Positions 1 to 8,993 of a stretch of DNA of 64,000 nucleotides are shown in pieces. The DNA comes from Qipengyuania_B thermophila (GTDB lineage Bacteria; Pseudomonadota; Alphaproteobacteria; Sphingomonadales; Sphingomonadaceae). A model generated the notes under the pieces. It ran no database searches. It was not told where the DNA came from and worked only from the letters and a program-made list of their open reading frames with translations. The translations under genes were made by a program, and so were the position numbers. The stretch lies in contig NZ_SDSI01000001.1 in NCBI RefSeq assembly GCF_004153605.1, positions 806,001 to 870,000 on the forward strand, read 5' to 3'. Numbering within the stretch: position 1 is the stretch's first letter; the number at the start of each line of letters is the position of its first letter.

Positions 1-1
1 T

Positions 2-343
2 CTGGATGCCCTGCCGGCGAGGAAGAGCGCCGGTTTCGCCCGCCCGCCCTATGTGCCGGCGGCGCTGCAATCCGTGGCACGCGATTTCGCGTTTCTGGTT
101 CCCCTTGATCTTCCCGCAGCCGACCTCGTGCGCGCCGTCCGCGGCGCCGACAGGAGCGCGATCGTGGACGCGCGGGTTTTCGACGTCTTCACCGGACAGG
201 GCGTTCCGGACGGGCACAAGTCCCTGGCAATCGAGGTGACGCTGCAGCCGGGGGAGAAGAGTTTCACCGAAGCGGACTTGAAGGGTGTGTCCGATCGCAT
301 CGTTGCGGCCGCGGCTCGGCTCGGCGGGGAACTGCGCGCATGA
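2..343 (+). CDS. pheT: Phenylalanine--tRNA ligase beta subunit, C-terminal end (partial)
   Basis: This is the 3' end of the gene for the beta chain of the alpha2beta2 enzyme that charges tRNA-Phe. The frame is open from base 2, and the visible 113 residues form the terminal FDX-ACB (ferredoxin-fold anticodon-binding) domain. Typical segments are RPPYVPAALQSVARDFAF near the start and KSFTEADLKG near the end. The rest of the gene lies upstream of the window. Its stop overlaps the next start by 4 bp (ATGA), so the downstream SDR may be co-translated. The family assignment is firm; only the truncation by the window edge limits it. Confidence 0.93.
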   Translation: MDALPARKSAGFARPPYVPAALQSVARDFAFLVPLDLPAADLVRAVRGADRSAIVDARVFDVFTGQGVPDGHKSLAIEVTLQPGEKSFTEADLKGVSDRIVAAAARLGGELRA

Positions 344-1092
344 AAACGGCACTCGTGACGGGCGCCACGGCCGGGATCGGCCGCGCCTGCGTGGACGCCC
401 TCATCGGCGGCGGCTGGCGGGTGGTGGGCACGGGCCGGCGGGCCGAACGGCTGGCCGAACTTGAACGGATCCACGGCGAGGACCGCTTCCGCGCCGCCGC
501 GTTCGACATGCGCGACGACGCCGGCCGCGAGGCGGCGCTCGGCGCCCTTTCCGGGGCGTTCGCGGACATCGACCTGCTGGTCAACAACGCCGGCCTCGCG
601 CTCGGCACGGCGCCGGCACAGGACTGTGCGCTGTCGGACTGGCGCACGATGATCGACACCAACGTCACCGCTCTGGTCGCGCTCACCCACGCGCTGCTGC
701 CGCAGCTCATCGCCCGGCGCGGCGCGATCATCAACGTGTCGTCGGTGGCGGCGACGACGCCCTACACGGGCGGCAACGTCTATGGCGCGACCAAGGCGTT
801 CGTGCGGCAGTTCACGCTGAACCTGCGCTGCGACCTGCACGGCACGGGCGTGCGCGTCACCTCGGTCGAGCCGGGCATGGTGGAGACGGAATTCACCCTG
901 GTGCGCACCGGCGGCAATGCGGAGGCGCATCGCCGCCTTTACGAAGGCGCCGAGCCGATGACCGCGCAGGACATCGCCGCCACCATCCGCTGGATCGCCG
1001 AGCTGCCGCCGCATCTCAACGTCAACACGCTGGAGCTGATGCCGGTCAGCCAGAGCTGGGCCGGATTCCAGGTGGCGCGCACGCCGGGCTGA
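340..1092 (+). CDS. SDR family NAD(P)-dependent oxidoreductase (YdfG-like)
   Basis: A 250-residue classical short-chain dehydrogenase. It has the cofactor motif TGATAGIG (residues 7-14), the NNAG motif (82-85), the catalytic serine in NVSSVAA (about 134) and the YGATK pair (Tyr148, Lys152). The overall pattern resembles YdfG-type 3-hydroxy acid / serine dehydrogenases, which oxidise small hydroxy acids with NADP, but the substrate cannot be read from sequence. The ATG overlaps the pheT stop, which fixes the start and suggests read-through from pheT. A short GC-rich inverted repeat follows the stop but has no T-run. Confidence 0.85.
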   Translation: MKTALVTGATAGIGRACVDALIGGGWRVVGTGRRAERLAELERIHGEDRFRAAAFDMRDDAGREAALGALSGAFADIDLLVNNAGLALGTAPAQDCALSDWRTMIDTNVTALVALTHALLPQLIARRGAIINVSSVAATTPYTGGNVYGATKAFVRQFTLNLRCDLHGTGVRVTSVEPGMVETEFTLVRTGGNAEAHRRLYEGAEPMTAQDIAATIRWIAELPPHLNVNTLELMPVSQSWAGFQVARTPG

Positions 1093-1128
1093 ACGGGGCC
1101 GTCCCGACACATTTACCCGCTGGCAAGC

Positions 1129-2238
1129 ATGGCGGGGGCATGTGCTGGCCTCATGAGGCGTGCCACCGCGGATCCCCATGGCGCCGTGCTCCTGCCACCG
1201 CGTGCCACGACGACCAGCACGGCGGGACGACGCGTGCTGGCCGCTGTCCTCGTCGCACAGGCATTGAGCGCCGCGCTGCTGGTGCTGATCCTGTCCACGA
1301 CCGGGCAGCGCCTGTCGGCCGAGTTCCTGCCGCTGGCGCTGCTCGGCCTCGGGCTGGGCGGGGTGGCCGGATGGTGCCGGTTCCGCATGCTCCACTGGCG
1401 GCTTGGGGATGCGGCGCTTGCCGGGGCGCTGTTCACCAGCGGGACGCTGCTGTGCGGGCTGGTGGCGTGCCTCGGGCTCAGGCTCGGTCTGCCGCTGGCC
1501 GACACGGCGCTCCTCGCTGCCGATTCCCGCCTTGGCATCGACGTGGCCGCCGCCACGCATGCCGTGGCTGCGCGTCCCTGGGCGTCGGCGGCGCTGTTCC
1601 GGGCCTACGACCTGTCAGCCATGCTGTGCGTGGCGGCTGTCGTCTGGCACCTCGCGCGCGGTCACCGCCAGGGGCTGTGGGCGCTGTTCGGCACGGCCAT
1701 GCTGGCGATGCAGGCGACGGCTGCGCTTTCGCTTCTTTTCCCGGCGCGCGGTGCAGCGGCGATGCTGGGCCTCGAGACGCTGCAGGGCGCGGGCCTGCCG
1801 CACGGGGCGGGCACCTACGCGCTGGCGGCGTTCGAACGGTTCTACCTTGGAGGCGAGCTGCTGGTGCGGCCCGACGACCTCGAGGGGATCGTCTGCTTTC
1901 CCTCCTTCCACACGGTGATGGCGCTGCTGGCGGCGCAGGGCTTTGCCGGCACCCGCCTGCGCTGGCCGGCAACCGCGTGGGCGGCGCTCACCATCGTGTC
2001 CACCGTGCCGATGGGCGGGCATTATCTGACGGACATCCTGGGGGGGATGGCGGTGTGGCTCGCCTGCGCCCTTGCGGCCACGCGGCTCTGCGCCGACGCG
2101 CCGGCGGTCCCCCCGCGCCTCGCATGGACGGCGCCGGCGGCGGCGGCTAAGGGCGCGGTTCCATGTCCGACACGACCTTCGCCAATCGCCGCACCTTTGC
2201 CATCATCTCGCATCCCGACGCCGGCAAGACCACGCTGA
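1129..2238 (+). CDS. PAP2-family membrane phosphatase
   Basis: A 369-residue polytopic membrane protein with several Leu/Ala-rich segments. The C-terminal half carries PAP2-type active-site motifs: CFPSFHTVMA (PSxHT) and GGHYLTDILGG (HxxxD, acid phosphatase base). The first motif (KxxxxxxRP) is not evident, as in the PAP2_3 / inositol-phosphorylceramide-synthase-like branch. It probably hydrolyses or transfers a lipid phosphate at the inner membrane. The last 25 codons overlap the start of prfC and look low-complexity (Pro/Ser/Arg), so the natural end may have been extended by loss of an earlier stop. An alternative start at 1153 is possible. Confidence 0.72.
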   Translation: MAGACAGLMRRATADPHGAVLLPPRATTTSTAGRRVLAAVLVAQALSAALLVLILSTTGQRLSAEFLPLALLGLGLGGVAGWCRFRMLHWRLGDAALAGALFTSGTLLCGLVACLGLRLGLPLADTALLAADSRLGIDVAAATHAVAARPWASAALFRAYDLSAMLCVAAVVWHLARGHRQGLWALFGTAMLAMQATAALSLLFPARGAAAMLGLETLQGAGLPHGAGTYALAAFERFYLGGELLVRPDDLEGIVCFPSFHTVMALLAAQGFAGTRLRWPATAWAALTIVSTVPMGGHYLTDILGGMAVWLACALAATRLCADAPAVPPRLAWTAPAAAAKGAVPCPTRPSPIAAPLPSSRIPTPARPR

Positions 2239-3695
2239 CCGAGAAGCTGCTGCTGCAGGGCGGAGCCATCCACCTGGCGGGCGAGGTCAAGGCGCGCGGC
2301 GCGGCGCGCCGGGCACGGTCCGATTGGATGAAGATCGAGCAGCAGCGCGGCATCTCCGTCACCAGTTCGGTCATGACCTTCGCGCGCAACGGGATCACCT
2401 TCAACCTGCTCGACACGCCGGGCCACGAGGATTTTTCCGAGGACACCTACCGGACGCTGACCGCGGTCGATTCGGCGGTAATGGTGATCGACGCCGCCAA
2501 GGGCATCGAGCCGCAGACGCGCAAGCTGTTCGAGGTCTGCCGCCTGCGCAACGTGCCGATCATCACCTTCGTCAACAAGGTCGACCGCGAGGGGCGGGCC
2601 GTGTTCGATCTCCTCGACGAGATCGCCGACCTGCTCCAGCTCGATGTCAGCCCGCAGAGCTGGCCGCTCGGCATGGGCGGCACCTTCGAGGGCGTGCTCG
2701 ACTTCGCCAGCGGCACCATTGCCCGGCCCGACGGTCCTTCGCGCGAATTCGCCGGCCGCCGCGACCGCGCGGACGTGCCGGACAGGTTTGCGGAAGAGGT
2801 CGAGCTTGGCCGTGTCGGCTATCCGGAACTCGACCTTGCGGCATACCGCGCGGGCGATCTGACCCCGGTGTATTTCGGCTCGGCGCTCAAGAACTTCGGC
2901 GTGGAGGAACTGATCGATGCCCTCGCGACCCACGCGCCACCGCCGCGTCCGCAGCCGAGCAGCGACGGGCCGGTCGATCCCGCCCGACCGGAGGTGACCG
3001 GCTTCATCTTCAAGGTCCAGGCGAACATGGACCCCAATCACCGCGACCGGATCGCCTTCATGCGACAGGTGTCGGGCACGTTCCGGCGCGGGATGAAGCT
3101 GACGCCTTCGGGCCTTGGCAAGCCGATCGCGGTGCATTCGCCGATCCTGTTCTTCGCCCAGGACCGCGAAGTGGCCGACACGGCGGAGGCGGGCGACATC
3201 ATCGGCATCCCCAATCACGGGACGCTGAGGGTCGGGGACACCCTGTCGGAGCGCAACGAGGTCCGGTTCACCGGTCTGCCGAACTTTGCGCCCGAGATCC
3301 TGCGGCGGGTTCAGCTCAGGGATCCGACCAAGACCAAGCAGCTTCGCAAGGCGCTCGACGATCTCAGCGAGGAAGGCGTCATCCAGGTGTTCCGCCCGGA
3401 AATCGGGGCGCAGGCGATTGTCGGCGTGGTGGGGCAGCTGCAGCTCGAGGTGCTCGTGAGCCGGCTCGAAGCCGAATACAAGGTCGAAGCGGTGCTGGAA
3501 CCGGCGCCGTTTGCCACCGCGCGCTGGATCGGGGGGGACGCGGCCGCGCTTGCCGCCTTCACCGCCATCAACCGCGCCAATGTCGCCCGCGACCGCGACG
3601 GCGATCCGGTGTTCCTCGCCAAGAGCCTGTGGGACGTGAACTACCAGGCAGAAAAGAACCCCGAGCTTCGGTTCAGCGCGATCAAGGAGCGGTAG
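2163..3695 (+). CDS. prfC: Peptide chain release factor 3
   Basis: A 510-residue translational GTPase that recycles release factors 1 and 2 from the ribosome after peptide release. The G1 loop is HPDAGKTT (17-24), G3 is DTPGHEDF (84-91) and G4 is NKVD (138-141), followed by the beta-barrel domain II and an RF3 C-terminal domain (VIQVFRPEIGAQAIVGVVGQ in the last third). Its length is close to the usual 525-530 residues. The ATG at MSDTTFANRRTFAIISHPDA is the family's normal start, so the 76-bp overlap with the preceding PAP2 gene is probably real. Confidence 0.95.
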   Translation: MSDTTFANRRTFAIISHPDAGKTTLTEKLLLQGGAIHLAGEVKARGAARRARSDWMKIEQQRGISVTSSVMTFARNGITFNLLDTPGHEDFSEDTYRTLTAVDSAVMVIDAAKGIEPQTRKLFEVCRLRNVPIITFVNKVDREGRAVFDLLDEIADLLQLDVSPQSWPLGMGGTFEGVLDFASGTIARPDGPSREFAGRRDRADVPDRFAEEVELGRVGYPELDLAAYRAGDLTPVYFGSALKNFGVEELIDALATHAPPPRPQPSSDGPVDPARPEVTGFIFKVQANMDPNHRDRIAFMRQVSGTFRRGMKLTPSGLGKPIAVHSPILFFAQDREVADTAEAGDIIGIPNHGTLRVGDTLSERNEVRFTGLPNFAPEILRRVQLRDPTKTKQLRKALDDLSEEGVIQVFRPEIGAQAIVGVVGQLQLEVLVSRLEAEYKVEAVLEPAPFATARWIGGDAAALAAFTAINRANVARDRDGDPVFLAKSLWDVNYQAEKNPELRFSAIKER

Positions 3696-3697
3696 AG

Positions 3698-4594
3698 ATG
3701 GAACTGATCGGCCCCACGTCGCAAAGCTTCGTGTCGCAGCGGCTGAGGCTGCACTACGTCGACTGGGGGCGGCTGCGCCCCGACGGCTCGGTGAAGCCGA
3801 CGCTGGTGCTGGTCCACGGGGGCAAGGATCACTGCCGCTCGTGGGACTGGACGGCGCTGGCGCTGCGGGACGAATGGCATGTGGTCGCGCTGGACCACCG
3901 CGGCCACGGCGACAGCGACTGGGTGTCGGACGGCGTCTACCAGGTGCAGGACATGGTCTACGACCTCGCGCAGCTCGTGCACCAGCTGGGCGCGGGCCCG
4001 GTGACGATCATCAGCCACTCGATGGGCGGCAACGTCGCCCTGCGCTATGCCGGGATCTATCCCGAGATGGTGCGGCGGATCGTGGCGATCGAAGGTCTCG
4101 GCCCGTCGCCCAAGCTGCTCGCCGAGCAGGAGCAGCAGCCGTTCCCCGTGCGCGCCCGCGAATGGATCGAGAAGAAACGGCGCGCGTCCGGGCGCAGCGT
4201 GCGCAAATACGCGACCATCGAGGACGCTTTTGCCCGCATGATCGAGGAGAACAACTACCTCACCGAGGATCAGGCCCGGCACCTCACCGTGCACGGCGTG
4301 AACCGCAACGAGGACGGCACCTTTTCGTGGAAGTTCGACCCGCACCTCAACGTGTGGGCGATCGGCGCCTCCGAGCAGGTGTGCGTCGAGACGATGTGGG
4401 CGGCGATCACGTGCCCCACCCTGCTGCTCTACGGGGCGAACAGCTGGGCCTCGAACCCGGCCAAGGACGGCCGGATCTCGCACTTCCGCGACGCACAGGT
4501 GATCGAATTCGAAAACGCCGGGCACTGGCTGCACCATGATCAGTTCGACAGATTCATGAGCACCGTGAACGCGTTTCTCTCAGCGGACCGATGA
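3698..4594 (+). CDS. Alpha/beta-fold hydrolase
   Basis: A 298-residue single-domain hydrolase. The oxyanion HGG motif is at residues 40-42, the nucleophile elbow is SHSMGG with Ser108, and the catalytic histidine is in NAGHWLHHD near residue 279. No signal peptide is visible, so a cytoplasmic esterase or hydrolase is likely; the substrate is unknown. The start is set by an AGGAG ribosome site that overlaps the end of prfC, only 2 bases after its stop. Its own stop overlaps the next gene by 4 bp, so prfC, this gene and the EEP gene form one transcript. Confidence 0.86.
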   Translation: MELIGPTSQSFVSQRLRLHYVDWGRLRPDGSVKPTLVLVHGGKDHCRSWDWTALALRDEWHVVALDHRGHGDSDWVSDGVYQVQDMVYDLAQLVHQLGAGPVTIISHSMGGNVALRYAGIYPEMVRRIVAIEGLGPSPKLLAEQEQQPFPVRAREWIEKKRRASGRSVRKYATIEDAFARMIEENNYLTEDQARHLTVHGVNRNEDGTFSWKFDPHLNVWAIGASEQVCVETMWAAITCPTLLLYGANSWASNPAKDGRISHFRDAQVIEFENAGHWLHHDQFDRFMSTVNAFLSADR

Positions 4595-5307
4595 CGACGC
4601 TCACGGTTGCGAGCTACAACATCCACAAGGGGGTGGGTCTCGACCGCCGCCGGGACGCGGACCGCATCATCACCGTGCTGCGCGAGGTGAATGCCGATGT
4701 CTTTGCGCTGCAGGAAGCCGATCTGCGTCTCGGAGAGCGGGCCAGCGTCCTGCCGCGGGCGCTCCTCGACGACACGCCGTGGAAGGTCGTGCCGGTGGCA
4801 AAACGCCCGCGCTCGATCGGCTGGCATGGCAATGCCCTGCTGGTGCGGCGGCACATCGAGGTGCTGGAAGCCCATGCGCTCGACCTGCCGACGCTGGAGC
4901 CGCGCGGCGCGGCGATGGCGGTGCTGGAGGCGCACGGGGTCCGCTTCTGCGTCATCGGCGTCCACCTCGACCTGTCGGGGCTGCGCCGCCGCGACCAGGT
5001 GCGCGCGCTGCTGCGCCGCTGCGACGAGCTTGACCATGGCCTGCCCTGCATCCTGATGGGCGACTTCAACCAGTGGGGTCGGCAGACGGGCGCGATGCAG
5101 GAGTTCGACCTGCCGGGCGAGGGCGGCTGGCACATGGCGCCGACGGGAGCCAGCTATCCGAGCCGCCGCCCGCTGGCGCAGCTCGACCGGATCATCTGCA
5201 ACGAAGGTTTCACCGTCGCCGAGGCCCGCGCGCACCACAGCGCGCTGGCGACGGTCGCGAGCGATCACCTCCCGGTGTGGGCGCGGGTGGAAAGCACCGC
5301 CGGGTGA
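4591..5307 (+). CDS. Endonuclease/exonuclease/phosphatase (EEP) family protein
   Basis: A 238-residue cytoplasmic EEP-fold metal-dependent phosphoesterase. The metal and catalytic residues are in place: Asn10 in SYNIHKG, Glu42 in LQEAD, Asp158 and Asn160 in GDFN, and Asp225-His226 in SDHLPV. Family members cut DNA, RNA or phospholipid head groups; nothing here fixes the substrate. The ATGA overlap with the upstream hydrolase indicates translational coupling. It is the last gene of the plus-strand run before a convergent GMC gene. Confidence 0.85.
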   Translation: MTTLTVASYNIHKGVGLDRRRDADRIITVLREVNADVFALQEADLRLGERASVLPRALLDDTPWKVVPVAKRPRSIGWHGNALLVRRHIEVLEAHALDLPTLEPRGAAMAVLEAHGVRFCVIGVHLDLSGLRRRDQVRALLRRCDELDHGLPCILMGDFNQWGRQTGAMQEFDLPGEGGWHMAPTGASYPSRRPLAQLDRIICNEGFTVAEARAHHSALATVASDHLPVWARVESTAG

Positions 5308-5336
5308 GGCGAAGCGCCGCTAGGCGGAGCGTCGCC
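5308..5336. terminator. Possible bidirectional terminator hairpin
   Basis: The 40-bp gap between two convergent genes holds nested complementary arms: GGCGA pairs with TCGCC on the outside and CGCC with GGCG on the inside around GCTA. There is no T-run, so it is a weak candidate. Confidence 0.35.
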
Positions 5337-5347
5337 GTCCCCGGCGG

Positions 5348-6937
5348 TCATGCCCCCAGCGCCTCGCGCACGAAATCGGCGCAGCGTTCGCCGATCATGA
5401 TGGACGGGGCGTTGGTGTTGCCGCTGACGAGCCTGGGCATGATGCTCGCATCGGCGACCCACAGGCGCTCCACCCCGCGCACCCGCAGCTTGGGATCCAC
5501 CACCGCGTCCGCATCGCCGCCCATGCGGCAGGTGCCGACCGGATGGTACACGGTGTCCGCACGGCTGCGGATGAGGCTGTCGAGAGCGTCATCGTCGGCG
5601 AGGTCGACCGGGTAGCGGTCGGTGAGGCCGAGATGGCTGAGCGGAGGGGACGCGGCGATGCGGTGGGACAGGCGCACCCCGGCGCGCAGGGTGGCCATGT
5701 CCCGCTCGTCGTCGAGGAAGTTGGGATCGATCAGCGGTCCGTCCTCGGCCCGCTTCGACTGCAGGCGCACGGTGCCCCGGCTCTCGGGCCGCAGAACGCA
5801 GGCGTGCAGGCTGACCCCGTGTCCCTTGACCTTGGTGCGGCCATGGTCCTCGAGCATGGCGGGCACGAAATGCCACTGCACGTCGGGCGCCGGCACGCCG
5901 GGCATGACGCGGGCGAAGCCGCCGCTCTCGGCATAGGGAGTGGTCATGATGCCGGTGCGCTTGCGCCGGTGTTCCCAGATCGCCCTGGCCATGCGCAGGG
6001 TGCCGGCGCGGCTGTCGCCGATCGGCACGTCCGAACGGCTCTCCCACGAGGAGACGTAGTCGATGTGGTCCTGCAGGTTTTCGCCCACCGCCGCCCGATC
6101 GGCGAGAACGGCGATCCCGTGCTCCTGCAGATGCGCGGCCGGGCCGATGCCGGAGAGCATGAGCAGCTGGGGCGAGTTGAAGGCGCCGCCGCTCAGCACC
6201 ACGCCGCCGCGGGCCCGCACGGTGCGCTCCTTGCCGGCCACGGCATAGATGACGCCGACGGCGCGGCCCTCCTCGAACAGGATGCGCTGGACGCAGACGC
6301 CGATGCGCACGTCGAGATTGCGCTGCCGGCGCAGCGGGTCGAGATAGGCGCGCGCGGCCGACCACCGCTCGCCGTCGCGCTGCGTCACTTGGTAGAGGCC
6401 GAAGCCCTCCTGCCGCTCGCCGTTGAAGTCGGTGTTGCGGCCGAGCTGGAGCGAAGCGGCCGCTTCGACGAAGGCGATGCTGGCGGGGTTGGGCCACAGC
6501 TGGTCGGACACCCACAGGGGGCCGCTGGCGCCGTGGAAGGCATCGGCGCCGCGCACATTGTGTTCGGCGCGCTTGAAGACAGGCAGGACATCGTCATAGG
6601 CCCAGCCGGTGCACCCCATGGCGGCCCAGTTGTCATAGTCCCAGCGGTGGCCGCGGATGTAGATCATGGCGTTGATGGCCGACGACCCGCCGAGGCCGCG
6701 TCCGCGCGGCTGATACCCGCGCCGGCCGTTCAGCCCCTTCTGCGGCACCGTCTCGTAGCGATAGTTCGACCCCTGACGCAGGAATGGCATGAACCCCGGC
6801 GTGGTGACGAGGATCGAGCGGTTGTGCCCGCCCGCCTCGAGCAGGCACACGCTGCGCGTCATGTCCTCGGCCAGCCGCCCCGCCGCGGCGCTGCCGGCGC
6901 TGCCGCCGCCGATCACGATGATGTCGAAGGTGTCCAT
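5348..6937 (-). CDS. GMC-family FAD oxidoreductase (choline/alcohol dehydrogenase type)
   Basis: A 529-residue glucose-methanol-choline oxidoreductase. The N-terminus has the FAD-binding GGGSAGS motif, followed by the GMC signature region GRGLGGSSAINAM near residue 80. The C-terminal active site has VYHPVGTCRMG (catalytic His) and NTNAPSIMIGE (Asn at the second catalytic position). Such flavoenzymes oxidise primary alcohols or choline to aldehydes and pass electrons to the chain or to oxygen. The substrate is not deducible. It lies next to a fatty-acid hydroxylase-like gene on the same strand, with a 31-bp gap, so a role in alcohol or lipid oxidation is a reasonable guess. Confidence 0.88.
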   Translation of the reverse strand: MDTFDIIVIGGGSAGSAAAGRLAEDMTRSVCLLEAGGHNRSILVTTPGFMPFLRQGSNYRYETVPQKGLNGRRGYQPRGRGLGGSSAINAMIYIRGHRWDYDNWAAMGCTGWAYDDVLPVFKRAEHNVRGADAFHGASGPLWVSDQLWPNPASIAFVEAAASLQLGRNTDFNGERQEGFGLYQVTQRDGERWSAARAYLDPLRRQRNLDVRIGVCVQRILFEEGRAVGVIYAVAGKERTVRARGGVVLSGGAFNSPQLLMLSGIGPAAHLQEHGIAVLADRAAVGENLQDHIDYVSSWESRSDVPIGDSRAGTLRMARAIWEHRRKRTGIMTTPYAESGGFARVMPGVPAPDVQWHFVPAMLEDHGRTKVKGHGVSLHACVLRPESRGTVRLQSKRAEDGPLIDPNFLDDERDMATLRAGVRLSHRIAASPPLSHLGLTDRYPVDLADDDALDSLIRSRADTVYHPVGTCRMGGDADAVVDPKLRVRGVERLWVADASIMPRLVSGNTNAPSIMIGERCADFVREALGA

Positions 6938-6968
6938 GCCTGCTCCCGCTGTTGTGTTTGGCGCGATG

Positions 6969-7898
6969 CTAGGCGGTCACCCGGTGCGGTGCAATCGGCT
7001 CGGCGGGCGCCGCGTCCGGGGCGTGGCGTTCGGCCCAGCGAGCCCGCAGCGCATCGCTGGTCGCGCGGCTGTTGTCGTGGCTCCAGCCTGGTGGACGCAG
7101 CATGTAGGAGAGCTTGTGACGCCACGGTGCGGCGGCCACGTCGCGCGCCATGCCGATCAATTCGTGGAACACCGCCCACAGCAGGTTGAAGCTGCCGAGC
7201 TGGTGCACGATCCCGTAGCGGATCGCCTCGTCGTCACGCTCGGGCTCGAAGGTGCCGAACAGACGGTCCCAGACGATGAAGACGCCGGCATAGTTGCGGT
7301 CGAGATAGCGCGGATTGGTGGCATGGTGCACCCGGTGGTGCGAGGGCGTGTTCATGACCGCTTCCACCCAGCGCGGGAGCCGCCCGACCGCCTCCGTGTG
7401 GATCCAGAACTGGTAGACGAGATTGAAGCCGGCGCAGATCGCCACCATCGCCGGGTGAAAGCCGATCAGCACGAGCGGCAGCCGGAAGGTGAAGCCCAGG
7501 GTGAAAAACCCGGTCCAGCTCTGCCGCAGGGCCGTGGACAGGTTGTAGTGCTGCGACGAATGGTGGTTGACGTGGCTCGCCCAGAACCAGCGCACCCGGT
7601 GCCCAGCCCGGTGGATCCAGTAGTAGGCGAGATCATCGAGCACGAAGCACACCGGCCACGCCCACCAGACCCAGCCGATCTCGAACAGCCGATAATCATA
7701 GACCCACAGCGAGACGGCGGCGACGATGCCGCCGAACAGCGCCCCCGCAACGGTGCTGCCGAGGCCCATTCCGAGGCTCACCGCGGTATCGCGCCACTCG
7801 TAGCTGCGCCGCGAGCGGCGCGCCGCCCAGCCGATCTCGAGCAGCAGCAGCGCCACGAACACGGGCACAGCGTAGTCTACCGGGCTGAAGCTGGGCAT
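6969..7898 (-). CDS. Fatty acid hydroxylase / sterol desaturase family protein
   Basis: A 309-residue integral membrane di-iron enzyme. Four or more hydrophobic segments surround histidine clusters typical of the superfamily: HRAGH, HVNHHSSQHYN and HHRVHHATN. These proteins hydroxylate or desaturate lipids using O2. I chose the ATG before PSFSPVDYAV because hydrophobic sequence begins directly after it; the extra 26 upstream residues are charged and unlike the family. The start overlaps the end of the preceding gene by 22 bp. The substrate is unknown; sphingomonads use such enzymes on fatty acyl chains, carotenoids or hopanoids. Confidence 0.87.
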   Translation of the reverse strand: MPSFSPVDYAVPVFVALLLLEIGWAARRSRRSYEWRDTAVSLGMGLGSTVAGALFGGIVAAVSLWVYDYRLFEIGWVWWAWPVCFVLDDLAYYWIHRAGHRVRWFWASHVNHHSSQHYNLSTALRQSWTGFFTLGFTFRLPLVLIGFHPAMVAICAGFNLVYQFWIHTEAVGRLPRWVEAVMNTPSHHRVHHATNPRYLDRNYAGVFIVWDRLFGTFEPERDDEAIRYGIVHQLGSFNLLWAVFHELIGMARDVAAAPWRHKLSYMLRPPGWSHDNSRATSDALRARWAERHAPDAAPAEPIAPHRVTA

Positions 7899-8296
7899 GG
7901 CGCGCAGGATAACAGGTCGATGCGGCGCTTCCAATGCTGCGGGTCGTCGAGGCTGAGCGTCAGCCGGCCGAACCACCGGTCGCCGGCATCGACCACAAGG
8001 TCGGAGCCGCTCACCTCGGCCCTGGCACCGGGTCCGAGCAGCCGCCCCGCGACGTGCGAGCCGTGCGCGCGCATGACGAGCACGCGCCCGCGCGCATCCA
8101 GCAAGAGCGCCGCGTCGCGCGCCGGGTCGACAGCCACTGCCACGGCGGAAAAGTCGGGGTCGACCGCGGCTGCCGCGGCCCTTGCCGCCTCCTCATTTGG
8201 GAGCAGTGGATCCGCGCCGAGCCGCAGGGCACGGACCAGCAGCACGACGGCAATGACGGCGAGCAGCGACCCCAGCGCCTGCCACAGCTCGGCCAT
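7877..8296 (-). CDS. Small membrane-anchored hypothetical protein
   Basis: A 139-residue protein with one N-terminal transmembrane segment (LGSLLAVIAVVLLVRAL, about residues 8-24) and a soluble remainder rich in short beta-like strands. It has no recognisable catalytic motif. It sits between a TIGR01244-type phosphatase (3 bp upstream) and the fatty acid hydroxylase gene (22-bp overlap), so it is part of the same minus-strand operon. The C-terminal domain would face the periplasm or cytoplasm depending on orientation. I do not recognise the family. Confidence 0.65.
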   Translation of the reverse strand: MAELWQALGSLLAVIAVVLLVRALRLGADPLLPNEEAARAAAAAVDPDFSAVAVAVDPARDAALLLDARGRVLVMRAHGSHVAGRLLGPGARAEVSGSDLVVDAGDRWFGRLTLSLDDPQHWKRRIDLLSCAPCPASAR

Positions 8297-8299
8297 GGA

Positions 8300-8740
8300 T
8301 CAGCGAGGGTGGGTGTGCTCCGCGGCCTGCAGCAGAAGGCCGCGGGCCTGGGCCGTGTCCACGCCGACGCCGCCCAGAGCCGCCTCCACCTCGTGCAGCG
8401 ACCGGCCGGCGCGAAGCTGCGCCGCGGCCCACAGCAGCGCCGAGCGCGTGCCCGAGCGGCAGAACAGCAGCACCTTGCCCTCCGCTCCGGCGAGGAGATC
8501 ACCGAGCGCGTCCGCCTGTTCCGCCGCGAGGGTTCCGCCACGCACCGGCAAGGCGGCATAGCGCAGCCCGTGCTGGCGCGCGCACTCCTCGAGCACGGCG
8601 CCCGCAGGCTGATCTGCGCTTTCCCCGTCCGGACGGTTGTTGACGATGAGGCGCACACCCATGGCGCGGAGTGCCGGCATGTCTTCGGACCCGATCTGCC
8701 CGCTGACAAGGATGCCGGGCGCGATCTGATGAGGGTTCAT
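8300..8740 (-). CDS. TIGR01244-type protein phosphatase / sulfur transferase
   Basis: A 146-residue protein of the beta-lactamase-hydrolase-like (DUF442) phosphatase family. It begins with the family-typical ISVSGQI-like segment (GILVSGQIGSEDM) and VNNRPDGE, and carries the dual-specificity-phosphatase loop FCRSGTRSA (Cys-x5-Arg). Fused versions elsewhere join a metallo-beta-lactamase sulfur dioxygenase and act in sulfide detoxification; here it stands alone. The exact substrate is unknown. It is the first gene of a minus-strand run and is divergent from the cold-shock gene across 253 bp that hold both promoters. Confidence 0.8.
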   Translation of the reverse strand: MNPHQIAPGILVSGQIGSEDMPALRAMGVRLIVNNRPDGESADQPAGAVLEECARQHGLRYAALPVRGGTLAAEQADALGDLLAGAEGKVLLFCRSGTRSALLWAAAQLRAGRSLHEVEAALGGVGVDTAQARGLLLQAAEHTHPR

Positions 8741-8993
8741 GAGAGGCTCCCAGTGCGGCGCGTCTGTCCCGGGGGGCGGGGCGCGCTGCCATTCGCGTCA
8801 ACCAAGCGGGCTTTTCTGATCAGGGCAAGCGGAAAAACATTTCCCGCCGGGACGGTTTGGCGATATGCTCCGGCACAAAAGGCGCGCGGCGGAGGTTTTC
8901 TTGACCGCCGACCCGGACGTCTTTGCTCCCTGTGTTGGTCGCCGGCGCTTGGGGTTGCGGTTCTCGGCGGCATGGCAAGGTATGCGATCAATC

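Noticed and set aside
49..1560. A 503-codon open frame antisense to pheT, the SDR and the PAP2 gene
   Set aside because: High-GC shadow frame: rich in Arg/Ala/His, no domain, and opposite to genes with clear motifs.
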